Shown here one piece after another: positions 34,715 through 46,537 of a stretch of 64,000 nucleotides of DNA (position 1 is the first letter of the stretch; every line of letters begins with the position of its first letter). Origin of the DNA: Coccinella septempunctata (lineage: Eukaryota > Arthropoda > Insecta > Coleoptera > Coccinellidae); NCBI RefSeq assembly GCF_907165205.1, contig NC_058195.1:2604001-2668000 (forward strand). Reading direction: 5' to 3'. The notes beneath the pieces were generated by a model. That model worked only from the letters and a program-made list of their open reading frames with translations. It had not been told where the DNA came from and did not search any database. The position numbers and the translations under genes are program-made.

Positions 34715-36926
34715 AAGCAAGATTTTCGAAATCGAATTTTTGAGCAAGGTGAAAGCATTGGCAATGCTGATTATATAACCGGAAATCACAATTGGATCAG
34801 ACGAATATAACAGGAGATATCGCAGATTGAAAATTGCAATTTTTGAAAAATGCCATTTCCAAGATGAAAATCTAAACGAGGGGAGATGGGATTTCGAAAT
34901 TGCTCGCAATAGATTTAGCGTGTTCGTAAACCTATATTTTCATACCAAAATTTCAAATATCTAGCCCTGTTTAGGAGAAAATAATTTTTTTTGTTTTTCC
35001 ACTTTTCATTTTCGAGTTGACTTCGAAGAGCTCTCTGGAGTGCAATTCTCTATTGAATCATCGACTGTTTGGTTCTCTAGAATCTTCAAAACAAATACTA
35101 TGCACTCCATATCCTGAGACAGTGATAGAACATCCTGATTTTCAGACAGAGTAGCAAATAGGTCATTTTAGGGGGGTCTAACCCCTTGCTCATTTTTGAC
35201 CCAAAAAATCGAGATTTTCGAAATCGAGTTTTTGTGCTAGGGAGGAAGCCTAGGCAACGCTGATAATATAACCGGAAATCCCAATTGGATCAGAGGAATA
35301 TAACAGGAGAAATCGCAGATTGAAAATTGCGATTTTTGAAAAATTGCCATTTCTCAGATGAAAATCTTAACGAAAGGAGATAGGCTTTCGAAATTGCTCG
35401 CAATAGATTCAGCGTGTTCGAAAACCTATATTTTCATACCAAAATTCTCAATATATGACACGGTTTAGGAGAAAAAAATTTTTTTTGTTTTTCCACTTTT
35501 CATTTTCGAGTTGACTTCGAAGAGCTCTCTGGAATGCAATTCTCTATTGAATCATCAACTGTTTGGTTTTCTAGAATCTTCAAAACAAATACTATGCACT
35601 TCATATCCTAGGACAGTGATAGAACATACTGATTTTCAGACAGAGTAGCAAATAGGTCATTTTAGGGGGGTCTAACCCCTTGCTCGTTTTTGACCCAAAA
35701 AATCGAGATTTTCGAAATCGAGTTTTTGTGCTAGGATAGAAGCCTAGGCAACGCTGATTATATAACCGGAAATCCCAATTGGATCAGACGAATATAACAG
35801 GAGAAATCGCAGATTGAAAATTGCGATTTTTGAAAAATTGCCATTTCTAAGATGAAAATCTAAACGAACGGAGATAGGCTTTCGAAATTGCTCGCAATAG
35901 ATTCAGCGTGTTCGAAAACCTATATTTTCATACCAAAATTCCCAATATCTGACACTGTTTAGGAGAAAATAATTTTTTTTGTTTTTCCACTTTTCATTTT
36001 CAAGTTGACTTCGAAGAGCTCTCTGGAGTGTAATTCTCTATTGAATCATCGACTGTTTGGTTCTCTAGAATCTTCAAAACAAATACTATGCACTCCATAT
36101 CCTAGGACAGTGATAGAACATACTGATTTTCAGACAGAGTAGCAAATAGGTCATTTTAGGGGGGTCTAACCCCTTGCTCATTTTTGACCCAAAAAATCGA
36201 GATTTTCGAAATCGAGTTTTTGTGCTAGGGTGGAAGCCTAGGCAACGCTGATTATATAACCGGAAATCCCAATTTGATCAGACGAATATAGCAGGAGATA
36301 TCGCAGATTGAAAATTGCGATTTTTGAAAAATTGCCATTTCCAAAATGAAAATCTAAACGAACAGAGATAGGCTTTCGAAATTACTCGCCATAGATTCAG
36401 CGTGTTCGAAAACCTATATTTTCATACCGAACTTCCCAATATCTGACACTGTTTAGGAGAAAATAATTTTTTTTGTTTTTCCACTTTTCATTTTCGAGTT
36501 GACTTCCAAGAGCTCTCTGGAGTGCAATTCTCTTTCGAATCATGAACTGCTCGGTTTTCTCGAATCTTCAAAACAAATTCTATGTATTCCATATCCTAAG
36601 ACAGTAATAGAACATCCTGATTTTCAGACAGAGTAGCAAATAGGTCATTTTAGGGGGGTCTAACCCTTGCTCATTTTTGACCCAAAAAAATCGAGATTTT
36701 CGAGATCGAGTTTTTTTGCTAGGATGAAAGCCTAGGCAACGCTGATTATATAACCGGAAATCCCAATTCGATCAGACGAATATAACAGGAGATATCGCAG
36801 ATTGAAATTTGCAAATTTCGAAAAATGCCATTTCCAAGATGAAAATCTAAACGGAGGGAGATAGGCTTTCAAAATTGGTCGCAATAGATTCAGCGTATTC
36901 GAAAACCTTTATTTTCATACCAAACC
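34715..36926. repeat. 494 bp satellite array 2, about 4.5 units
   Basis: The same repeat as at 15148-18634, in the same orientation. The CTGTTTAGGAG landmark (or variants) recurs at about 34967, 35461, 35955 and 36449, exactly 494 bp apart. Most units are of the CCTAGGCAACGC type. The last unit has GAAATTTGCA and TTCGAAAAA in place of the usual GAAAATTGCGATTTTTG, like the last unit of array 1. Confidence 0.95.
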
Positions 36927-38109
36927 TTCAACCTTCAAGTACGCAGAGTGCAGATGTGCACTTCTATGATCTTCGAGTAGTATCTTCAGTTGTCTTATGG
37001 GTTTTCCTATATTATTCTTCCTTCTGCTTGCGTGATAGGCGTTCCAACTTTCTCATGATCTATTGATATGTAGGATATTCTCCAAGACTGCCCCCTCAGT
37101 CCTTTATATAGATAGGAAGGCTCCTTGTTTCCTGATTTCATGTGGAAGAAAAACGTGCCACATGGCTTCCGTTCAATCTTAAATCTGCATCGTACAGAGA
37201 ATAGAGAAATAAATAATCATGAATTTAGACAAAATAATTGAACTCCATTGCTAGTCACTTCTAATAGAAAAAGGTGGAGATCAATGAAGGTATTATTTCA
37301 TCATTAATTCGGCTAATTGATGAGTCAGACTATCAGAATTCGAACCTCTCAAATCAGCTACCCAGAAAAAAACCACTGAATTCACCTCCGGCAAATCCGA
37401 TACACATCTCAATCGACCACCCATCAATCATCAAATTCTCGATACGGCAGCGCGACCCACGCTGACGAAACCGCAAAAATGCCCGTACTTTCTATTCCGA
37501 TATCAATTCGGGAGGTTTTTCGATTATGACGAAACCCAAACAACGCCCGAAGATAGCCATTAGAGAATCGGTGTCCTAACATCATCGACGAAAAAAAAAA
37601 TGGAAAGATCCGATCTAGTTGATCTGGCATCGCCCGAAATTTCTACAGACGCGGTCTGATTACCCGCGTAACTTTCGTCGTACGTATCGGCGTTTTTTTT
37701 CTCTGCTACCGATTCTTCCTCGCAGCTTCCAGGTGAAGGTGTTGGTCTGTACGCAATTGGGGAAAGCCGATCGGAGTGACTTGCAATCCGTTTGGTCTGT
37801 TGGGTTTCCTCACTCCGTCGTGTTGACAAAGAGGATCATGCACAATGTTGCAGAGGAAAAAAAAGGTACTGTTAGATACCTTGACATGAAAAACGAAGTG
37901 CGGTTGGCGTTAGTGTCCCGTGTAGAATCGTCGGAGTCGAAACCAATCATGTTTTTGTTGGACATGATGAAACGTTACAGTTGTTTTGGGTTGGGCTGCT
38001 TTTTGTTCAAGACCCGGAATCTTCTTCCTACGAAAGTGATGATATTTCTGATACCTTCTCTTGGATTGTCCAGAAACTGTTTGAAAAAAGCAGACTACCA
38101 TCTTTTATC
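36927..38109. other. Unassigned DNA with long open frames
   Basis: The plus strand is open for 172 codons at 37619-38137, and the minus strand for 89 codons at 37560-37829 with Ser/Glu/Thr-rich composition. A third frame at about 37936-38125 (+) reads HVFVGHDETLQLFWVGLLFV, then QDPESSSYESDDISDTFSWI. None matches a family I know; since they overlap, at most one could be real. Confidence 0.3.
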
Positions 38110-38648
38110 GTCTCTCACACGAGGATTCCACGCATAATAGGAATAATATCGTGCATAAACTAGCTTGTACTTCATGGGGTGCTGATGCAACAACTCTTTG
38201 AACAGCAGCCCTAGCTTTGGTCTCTTCGATTGTCGAATATTGTTGCCCTGTTTGGGTTAATAGTACCTAGGGGCAAAAAATTTATGCTCAGCTGAATCTT
38301 TCTAGAAGAATTGTTACTGGAACTATTAGATCTTCACCTATTCAATGGTTACCACATCTTTCAAACATTGTACCATCCCATATTCGAAGACATATAGCAG
38401 TTATAAATTCTTGGAATACATTCCACTCCTTTCCCGACTCATTTCCAATTCTGTCCTATATTTCACAATATAAGATTCCCAGACTGAAGTCGCGTAAACC
38501 CTCATGGTACAACTCTTTCCTTGATTCGAATTTGAGGGACAAGGACATTTGGCAGTCTGAATGGAGTACCTGCACTATTTTCAACCAAGAATTGTTTGGT
38601 GATCCCTCGAATAGAGTTCCTGGTTTTGATCTTCCTAGGAAAATCTAA
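38110..38648 (+). pseudogene. Non-LTR reverse transcriptase C-terminal remnant
   Basis: Nearly continuous plus-strand coding: RNNIVHKLACTSWGADATTL, a stop, ALALVSSIVEYCCPVWVNS, then after a small frame change AQLNLSRRIVTGTIRSSPIQ, WLPHLSNIVPSHIRRHIAVI and RLKSRKPSWYNSFLD, ending near 38648 with a stop. This is the region after the polymerase palm in Jockey/RTE-like non-LTR retrotransposons (TRNN..KL.GT.WGA; S...EYC.PVW; WLP.LSNI.P..IRR). It is the better preserved relative of the fragment at 9000-9375. Endonuclease and palm are absent. It abuts a different retroelement on the minus strand. Confidence 0.75.
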
Positions 38649-38651
38649 CGC

Positions 38652-39350
38652 TAGTTGTTCCAGTTATGATTGGCATTAACTGATTTAAGGAACTGATGTA
38701 GTACATCCTTAAACCGCTTATACTGGCCTCCTGGTTTCCGGGCTCCCTCTGTGAATTCGCCATACAGAGCTATTTTGGGGAGTCTTGTGTCTTGCATCCT
38801 CAGAATATAGCCGCTCCATCTGAATTGGGCCCTCGTTACTTGAGTATCAATTGTTGTACAACTCGCGCGTTGCAAGACTTCAGCATTCGAAACTTTGTGG
38901 AACCATCTGATGTGCATTATCTGTCTTAGATGACGTTGTTGCGTTTGTTCAAGCTGTTTGATATGTCGCCTGTAGGGCGTCCAGCATTCGCTTCCGTAAA
39001 GAAGCGTTGGGAGGACCACTGCTTTGTAAACAGCTGGCTTGGTCTTCAGATTGAGGTCGTGATTTTGAAACACTCTGTCCTTTAGCTGCAGAACGCCCGT
39101 GTTGCCGAATTGATACGGTTTTGTATTTCCGTGTCTGCGTTAGCCCTAGTGTTTATGAAGCTTCCCAAGTATTTGAACTGCTCGACCTGTTCCAGAGTTT
39201 CATTCTCCAGGCTGATATCTGTTCGAAGGCTTTCTGGCGGACTTACCAGGATTTTGGTTCTGTCGATATTGAGTATAAGGCCTAAAGCTTCGTAGATATG
39301 TTTATAGGTGTCCAGCATTATCTGTAGATTCTCTGAGCTGCTAGCGAAGT
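38652..39350 (-). pseudogene. Non-LTR retrotransposon 3' part, copy A
   Basis: Minus-strand coding in two frames. 39318-39082 reads LGLILNIDRTKILVSPPESL, then LEQVEQFKYLGSFINTRANA; 39073-38651 reads KTKPAVYKAVVLPTLLYGSE, CWTPYRRHIKQLEQTQQRHL, then RLPKIALYGEFTEGARKPGG. This is the region between the polymerase palm and the C-terminus of an endonuclease-type (RTE- or CR1-like) non-LTR element. The break between frames is near 39078. The C-terminal zinc finger present in the other copies is missing because this copy stops at NANHNWNN. Copies B, C and D lie at 40262, 46538 and 52070. Confidence 0.8.
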
Positions 39351-39352
39351 TC

Positions 39353-40261
39353 CTACGAATATGGGGCAGTACAATGTTTAAAAGAACTAATAAACATTGA
39401 ATACGTTATCAGTTATAATTCTCATAGAAAAATTTAGCTGTGCATCAATAAAATGAATCGTAGCGAAAGTTTAATTTCTGAAATTATAGTTTGCTATAGG
39501 GTCTGTGAATGCGTACCTATTGAAGCATAGAAAAAACTGAATAATCCAATTAAAGCAACTTCCTCCCCTGATCTCATCACGATTTTTTCAAAAGTAACTA
39601 TTTCAATTATCTGAAATCGAATTAACCAATTATATCCACACTCTATGCGCCCTATGCACACACCGAAGGATCGATTTCAATGAAATTTCAATACCATTTA
39701 TGAGCACATCTCGCTCGTATGAATTACAATGAATCGAGGAAACATTTGACCTTTCGCAAATTCCTCGCCAGCCTCTCTATGAACACACACACAGGAAAGG
39801 TGGGGCCTTATCAACCTCTTAGCCGTTTCAGTATCTATGTATCTCATTATACCGTGCGCAGATCTCGGACACGGACAATAAAAATTATAACATCGGTATG
39901 TGGGGTTATACAAGATCGTTTGATTTACGATAACATTAATATCGTTTATTGATTATCGTCGGTTATTATAATGGTGGCAATAAAAGATCGCATCTGGCGT
40001 CGATAATTGAAAAAGTAAAGGAGGAATTCATAAAGAGATAAAATTTCATACCGGTGTCATGTCATTTCCTTGGAGCGTTGAGGAATTATTTCCAATGGAA
40101 TAATAATCTGTTCAGTATATCATTGCTGACCAATATTTCGCGGAAAATGTGAAGGTTATATTCGTTCCTTGAAGGATTTCCATAGTGAGCGTGTTTTGAT
40201 GCCTGTCATCAAACAATGCCACTTTTTAAACTGTAAAATAGTCCCTAATTTAAAAAGACTG
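39353..40261. other. AT-rich spacer
   Basis: No gene recognised. Confidence 0.45.
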
Positions 40262-40980
40262 GGGCTAACCTAGACACAACGGCATCACAGGCATACTGGA
40301 AGCTAAAAGACAGAGTGTTTCAAAATCACGACTTCAATCTGAAGACTAAGACATCTATTTACAAAGCAGTGGTCCTCTTAACGCTTCTTTACGGAAGCGA
40401 AAGCTGGACGCCCTATAGGCGACATATTAAACAGCTTGGACAAACGCAACAACGTCATCTAAGACAAATAATGCACATCAGATGGTTCCACAAAGTTTCA
40501 AATGCAGAAGTCTTGCAACGCGCGAGTTGTACAACAACTGAAACTTGAGTAACGAGAGCCCGACTCAGATGGAGCGGCCATATTCTGAGGATGTAAGACA
40601 CAAGCCTCCCCAAAATGGCTCTGTACGAAGAATTCACAGAGGGAGCTCGGAAACCAGGAGGCCAGTATAATCGGTTCAAGGATATACTGCATCAATCCCT
40701 AAAATCAGTTAATGCCAATCATAACTGGGAACAACTTGCGTTTGACAGATCACAGTGGAGGTCTCTGGTCCACTGTTATAATAGAGACTCGAGAAGAATA
40801 CAGCGGTGGCCAGATCTGGTTGGTGACTATCCATGCCCGGAGTGTGGAAGGATCTGTAGGTCACGGTTGGGTCTCTTCAGTCACAGAAGGGCACACAGTT
40901 GCAATTAGCCCTAAAAAAGTATAAGTCGGTTCACACCTTTTTTTTTGTTCTTTTGTAGATTTATTCCGAAATTCATTCAC
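40262..40980 (+). pseudogene. Non-LTR retrotransposon 3' end, copy B
   Basis: Starts abruptly at GGGCTAACC, followed by a small deletion and then the frame VFQNHDFNLKTKTSIYKAVV, with LLYGSESWTPYRRHIKQLGQ. A stop replaces one codon near 40546. Another frame continues MALYEEFTEGARKPGGQYNR, NHNWEQLAFDRSQWRSLVHC and ends in CPECGRICRSRLGLFSHRRA-H, a C-x2-C-x12-H-x3-H zinc finger, with a stop at about 40906. The 3' end is near 40980 (ATTCATTC). Only the last quarter of the element is present. Confidence 0.8.
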
Positions 40981-42639
40981 CTCCCCCATTTCCAATTGGT
41001 TTAAAAGTCGTCTCATCAATGACTAGTAGCCAGGCGCTGTTTACTTTAAGTGTCAACTCTTAATGTTGAAAATAATGTATATTTTCCAAAATATAGTATT
41101 GCCTTTATCCTTCAAGGGATGTTTTTCGAGGTCAACCTTGTTTTTTGAGTCTTAGATGAACGCTTTTTTATGTTGTAGCAATCGGATGTTGTCTTACACA
41201 GAGTAGCTTGAAAACGCCGACCGTGGGGGTAACAAACAATCCATAAATCAACTTTCGCATGTCGTTTTTGAGTAATTACGCATCGATACCAATTATAGGG
41301 CCATTTCTCCCGTATCTTCAACCACGTGTAATGAGCGATTTTCTTCGATAAGAAAACGTGAGTGATTTCTCGAACCCCTCCGGACATCTTTCGTGATTTT
41401 TATTGCCCAACGTATCGCCGAATTATACGGCGTGCCCGTTTCAATCAAACTGGCGCATTAAATTGACAAATCGCCCAGGAAATGATGAAGAATGGCCGCT
41501 GAACACGGACCAAGAAATCCGATTTAATTGGGTGTTAACTGTCACCTATAATTTTCATTGATTATTCCCTGGATGTAATTACCGATGTAACGAGGAATTA
41601 TCGGTCGATTTTTCGGCGTTGGCGATCAAAACAAAAGATCGTCGGGACGGGGATAAGTTGCGTTTTTAATTGGCGACTTTCAACGTCGCAACTGGTTGTT
41701 GTTCATCTTGGATAAGATCGGATCTTGATTGTGCACTTGAGAAATTCGAGTAGGTACTCGAAATAAGATAATCGTTTAATTTACGAAATGTTATACCTGT
41801 ATATTAATAATCTACCGTTTCTTGTTGATGAATAATTTATGTTTCGCTCGGCTTGGATACGGTTGTTTGATGAATACCGCTTATTTGTTGATGGACTCGG
41901 AATTTGGAGAGCAAGTCCAATGAGAAATGGTCAAAATATTCTCATTCTCATCTGGTCATACTTTGTTTCTGTGAAAAAGAGATGGTAAATGTGTCATCCA
42001 TTTTCTTCTAGCTGCTATAGTTCTCGAGATCCCCTTAGAATTTTGCTGGTTAATCACAAAATTTCAAGATCATTAAATTGAATGAAGAAATGACCAACTA
42101 TCAATGTGGTAATTCCCAAAATTACCGAATACCTCTGGATCCCCATTAATATCATGAAAGGTCACAAATATTAACGTCGTGGCACCAAAAAATATGTTTC
42201 AGGTAAATTATCATTACGACCTCCGCCCAGTGTTCGCGTTGCCCAACAATTTCGCGATGACTCATTGGGGTCTTCATCGGGCAAAATAAATAAAAAGACA
42301 CCAAAGGTCTTCTCGCGTTTTATCTACCCAATAACCTTTAGCGATATCGTATCTGGGACCTGATATATCTCCAGAACTCCGAGGGATTCACATAAACTTT
42401 ACATAAATCCGATGCAATAACGATCATGTTATCCGTGAATGAAAGAAAAGAGCATCACACTTATCCGACTCCTACGTCGACGTGTTTGTCATTATTCTGT
42501 ATCATCGTATAATTCTGCCGCGAGTTTGCCTTGTTCTGTCCATAGGGACACCGCCCACGACGGCTTCGAATAAAGGATCATCGTGAGAATTTTTCTGGGA
42601 ATTCTGATGAATAATCACGACCTTCAGGAGGTGGTCTGC
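40981..42639. other. Non-repetitive DNA, possible regulatory patches
   Basis: No gene recognised. 41390-41720 and 42210-42600 are less AT-rich than the surroundings, repeat-free and without long open frames. They are the kind of sequence that in insects often proves to be regulatory, but nothing here identifies a factor. Confidence 0.35.
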
Positions 42640-43715
42640 TGCCTATAAGCAAAAATTCTTTTCCTATTTTCATATAAATAAAAGAGACCTATAAGCAACA
42701 AGTCTCTTCCTATTTCCATAAAAAGAGACTTGTTCCCTATAAGCAACAAGTCTCTTGTTGCCTATAAGCAACAAAAGTCTCTTTTCATTTACTTATAAAG
42801 AGAAGTTGCCTATAAGTCTCTTCATATTATCATAGAAAGAGAAGTTGTCTATGAGTAACAAGTCTCTCCTATTTTCATAGAGAGAGAAGTGGTCTAAAAG
42901 CAACAAATCTCTTTCCATTTCCGTAGAAATGCTGTTGCTTAAAAGCAACAAGCCTCTTTCCATTTTTATAGAAAGAGAAGTTGCCTATAAGCAACAAGTC
43001 TCCTCCTATTTTCATAGAAAGGCTTGTTGCCTATGAGTAACAAGTCTCTTATTTTCATAGAAAGAGACTTGTTGCCTATAGGGAACAAAGCTCTTCCTGT
43101 TTTCATAGGAAGAGACTTGTTGCCTATGAGCAATAAGTTTCTTTTTTTCATAGAAAGAGACCTGTTGCCTATAAGGAACAAGTCTCTTCAAATTTTTTTA
43201 GAAAATGACTTTTTGCCTATAAGGAAAAAACCTCTTCCTGTTTTCATAGAAAGAGACTTGTTGCCTATAAGGAACAAGGCTCTTCCTGTTTTCATAGGAA
43301 AGACTTCTTATTTTCATAGAAAGAGACCTGTTGCCTATAAGGAACAAGTCTCTTCCTATTTTCTTAGAAAGTGACTTGTTGCCTATAAGGAAAAAGCCTC
43401 TTCCTGTTTTCATAGAAAGGGACTTGTTGCCTATAAGCAACAAGTCTCCTCCTATTTTCATAGAAAGAGACTTGTTGCCTATAAGGAACAAGGCTCTTCC
43501 TGTTTTCATAGGAAGAGACTTCTTATTTTCATAGAAAGAGACCTGTTGCCTATAAGGAACAAGTCTCTTCCTATTTTCTTAGAAAGTGACTTGTTGACTA
43601 TAAGGAAAAAGCCTCTTCCTGTTTTTGTTGCCTATAAGCAACAAGTCTCCTCCTATTTTCATAGAAAGAGACTTGTTGCCTATGAGCATGGCCTCTTTTC
43701 ATAGAAAGAGACCAA
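42640..43715. repeat. 45-48 bp minisatellite with dyad symmetry
   Basis: About 22 copies of a unit of the form GTTGCCTATAAGGAACAAG, TCTCTTCCTATTTTCATAG, AAAGAGACTT. Each unit folds on itself: AACAAGTCTCTT pairs with AAGAGACTTGTT around CCTATTTTCATAG. GTTGCCTAT starts at about 43025, 43071, 43119, 43164, 43212 and 43260, spacings 45-48 bp. Since the common spacings are multiples of three, both strands show repetitive open frames of 70-116 codons (for example RDLLPIRNKSLPVFIE on the plus strand). I regard these as by-products of the repeat. The left edge (42640-43020) is more diverged. Confidence 0.9.
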
Positions 43716-44569
43716 TTTTTCCTCAAAATTCAATGGTGGAAATTTTTTCATTTAATGCTTTCGATTCAGTCTGAAATTCCGATGTCAGTAATCGCCGATT
43801 CTCTCTCATTCCTAAGTGTACAATTATGACGATGTGAGGAGTACAAGACCCAATGATCTCTGCAGGACGGAATACAACCATCCGGCAAAACTGTATCACG
43901 TTACATAAAAGACCATTAAAAATAATTAGTCCTTTCTTCAGCACGCGCCGTGCTTCTAATACGGCATGGACAGGTAAAAAATAAACGGCCAGGGCGGTTA
44001 GATATGTGTGCGGTGAAAGTTGATACTTGTTCTTTCGGTACGTCCGCTCAATTGTTCAAATTTTATATGGTCGTGCGTCTGTGCTCCATAAGAACGAAGC
44101 TCTACGGTTATCGAACAGATTCCTAAACTAGATAATCACTTAGGATATTATGATGACTGACGATCGTTTATGAAGAATCGAAGAGGTAAAAGTTTCATGT
44201 CGAAACCGCTAATCGAAGAATGTTGCTGCGATATTGATCTGATTGATATAGAATGGTGGGTTGAGAGTACCCTGGTAATTGATTCGTCAGTTACTTTTCG
44301 TGACTGAACAGATGCTATTGTTGCTTTTGGGTTTGGAAAAAAATCCGAAGTCACGTGTTGTTGGGTATGGAAGTGCTGCTTTGTCGAAAAAGTGACTGGA
44401 ATTGGCCGACAAATGATGGAACAGAAATTGTAGCATTTGTAGGAGATACAGTTTGAGCAGGGGCTAGCATTACCGGGTACCATACAATTTTGCATATGAT
44501 ATAAGAGTTTAGGGAAAAACCCCAGTGAAGAAAACCCGTTCTCCCCGTCTGATGGATCCATTATATATA
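43716..44569. other. Unassigned DNA with a 159-codon minus frame
   Basis: The minus strand is open from 44627 to 44148 (159 codons, Ser/His/Thr/Cys-rich). It begins inside the neighbouring foldback element, so any real coding would have to start later. I recognise no domain. Confidence 0.3.
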
Positions 44570-45463
44570 CAGGGTGACACTTTGAAAACTTGCCAGTCCA
44601 ATTACGTCGAGACAAGGATGTTTTCACAGAAAATGCCGGAACAGGTCAATTTATATTCGTAGGGGGACAGTTTGAGCAGAATTGTGAGCCGAAATCTCCT
44701 CAACCCTAGGTGTAGGGGCTATCACCCCTAAATTCTCAACAGGGAATAGGGGGTGAGCTATACCTCGATTGAAAGATCACTTGACCCTCTACATGAACAC
44801 TATGGTTTATAAATTCTTATTGAGTCCTTGAAGTTACAGGGGCTGAAAATTTGAAAACTTGCCAGGTCAATTATAACTCGACAAGGATGTTTTCAGAGAA
44901 AATAAGGGAACATCTCCTCGATCTTAGGTGTAGGGATTGAAGTTCTTAATAGGGAATAGAGGGTGAGCTATACTTCAATTGGAAGGCAATAGTATTATTT
45001 AGAGGGACATATTGTCTTCCAGTTGTGGTTTAGCTCACCCTCTTTTCCCTATGAAGAATTTAGGGGTGAATGCGCCTACACCTAAGATTGAGAAGATTTT
45101 GGCTTTCAATTTTGTTTAAAATATGTCCCGATCCCTTTAAAAATTGACCTGTTTCGGCTTTTTCTTTGAAAACATCCATTGTCACCCTCTGTACCTACTT
45201 CAAGGACTCAATAATAATCTGCGAAACATAGTATTCATCTAGAGGGTCAAGTGATCTTTCAATTGAGGTATAGCTCACCCCCTATACCCTATTGAGAATT
45301 TAGAGGTGATAGCTCCTACACCTAGGGTTGAGGAGATTTCAGCTTACAATTCTGGTCAAAATATGTCCCCCTTCGAGTAAAAATTGGCCTGTTTCAGCAT
45401 TTTCTCTGAAAACATCCTTGTCGCCACATAATTGGCCTGGCAAGTTTTTGAATTGACGCCCTG
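44570..45463. mobile_element. Foldback transposable element, 894 bp
   Basis: Nearly the whole element is one large imperfect palindrome. The left end (CAGGGTGACACTTTGAAAAC, TTGCCAG) is matched by the reverse complement of the right end (CAGGGCGTCAATTCAAAAAC, TTGCCAGG), and similarity continues to the centre near 45005. Each arm is itself made of two direct subrepeats: GGATGTTTTCA..GAAAA, CACCTAAATTCT and GGGTGAGCTA occur twice per arm. TATA flanks both ends (44566-44569 and 45464-45467). There is no coding capacity. This is the structure of a foldback element or a composite MITE. Confidence 0.85.
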
Positions 45464-45467
45464 TATA

Positions 45468-46139
45468 AAGAAGAAAAATGTGGGATAAAATTAAGTTCTA
45501 TTTGTTAGATTGAACTTCTTTGAGTATCACACAGTTATCGAAAATATCGGAAATGGAACATTTCAAAGAGATTTCCGAAGTTACAAACATTTCAAGCCGC
45601 CACTTATAACCCCTTAGAGTTAACTTCGTTTAAGATTACCCCTTTGAAAGTGAACTGAAAACACCGACTGAGTTTCCGTCTTCCCATAAGGAAATGAAAT
45701 TATACCAGTCAGAAGTGGTGACTGAATTAATTATTCCCGCAGCGTTTTGCGCTCGGGCTGCTCGCTGAGCGCGCGTTGACACAAACGACTGCTGCCTCTC
45801 ATAATGCGATTTAGGAGAACCGGGAGCGAAAAACATTATTATAATTTGCCGTTACGCAACGACTGATGATACCGAGTACGTAAAATTTCAGCCTAGGGTT
45901 TATTTATGAAGCCGGAGAGTCCGGATGCTATCCGGGTTTGGATTCAGTTCTAATTGACGTTTGTTTATACCCTGATTAAATGCAAACTTAATCGAATTCA
46001 TCGCTCGGAGATCTGAATCGGCCTCGGGAACAGGATTTCGCCGATAGTGAGGCAGTGGCGGTTGACGTGTGGATTTGTGATGGATCTGACGGCGCGAAGG
46101 GGTTGAAGCAGGACCGGCCCGGCCCCAAACTGCAAGAAT
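45468..46139. other. Non-repetitive DNA, GC-richer at 45700-46100
   Basis: No gene recognised. The 45725-45800 segment (CGCTCGGGCTGCTCGCTGAG and CGCGCG) is notably GC-rich. Possible regulatory sequence. Confidence 0.35.
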
Positions 46140-46500
46140 CCAACCGAATGTTGAAAGGAGAAAGAAGAAAAATGTACTATTACAGAGTTGCTCTTTTAGA
46201 GGAGAAAGAAGAAAATGTACTATTACAGAGTTGCTCTTTTAGAATATGTATCACATTTAGATCTACGACTTTTTTTATGGGAGATAGGCTTGTCGAAAGA
46301 TGACCTTCCAAAAATCTCCAATAGGTGTCATTTAAATATTGGTCAAGACCTAGCAGTTGCACAGAGATCGATAAAATTTCAAGGTTTGCCACTATAAAAG
46401 AGTTGTTCTCTTAGAATATGTATACCATTTGGATCTACGATGATTTGCCAAACGGTTGCAAACGGTTGGAAATGAAATTTCCAGAGTTATTACAGAAATA
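46140..46500. repeat. Relics of the 175 bp satellite
   Basis: GAGTTGCTCTTTTAG occurs at about 46183 and 46229, and AGAGTTGTTCTCTTAG at about 46398. Each is followed (fully for the last two) by the family sequence (AATATGTATCACATTTAGAT, CTACGA; GATGACCTTC). Between the first two lies a short duplication of GGAGAAAGAAGAAAATGTAC. The family is the same as at 31585-32640. Confidence 0.75.
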
Positions 46501-46537
46501 ATTGATCTTTCAGAATCTAAATACAACAATACAATAC

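Noticed and set aside
34715..36926. Possible ribosomal spacer repeats
   Set aside because: No rRNA sequence next to either 494 bp array, and the arrays sit among transposons.
37619..38137. 172-codon plus-strand open frame, the longest outside transposase remnants
   Set aside because: Overlapped by other open frames on both strands, with no recognisable domain, no codon-pattern evidence and a run into the retroelement remnant at 38110.
43024..43534. Repetitive open frames of 67-116 codons on both strands
   Set aside because: They follow from a 45-48 bp dyad repeat; no start context, signal or conserved outside sequence supports a protein.
42640..43715. CRISPR-like regular repeats
   Set aside because: Units are contiguous with no unique spacers and the DNA is eukaryotic in character, so this is a minisatellite.
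44148..44627. 159-codon minus-strand open frame
   Set aside because: Its start lies inside the foldback element, and the rest has no recognisable motif or splice context.
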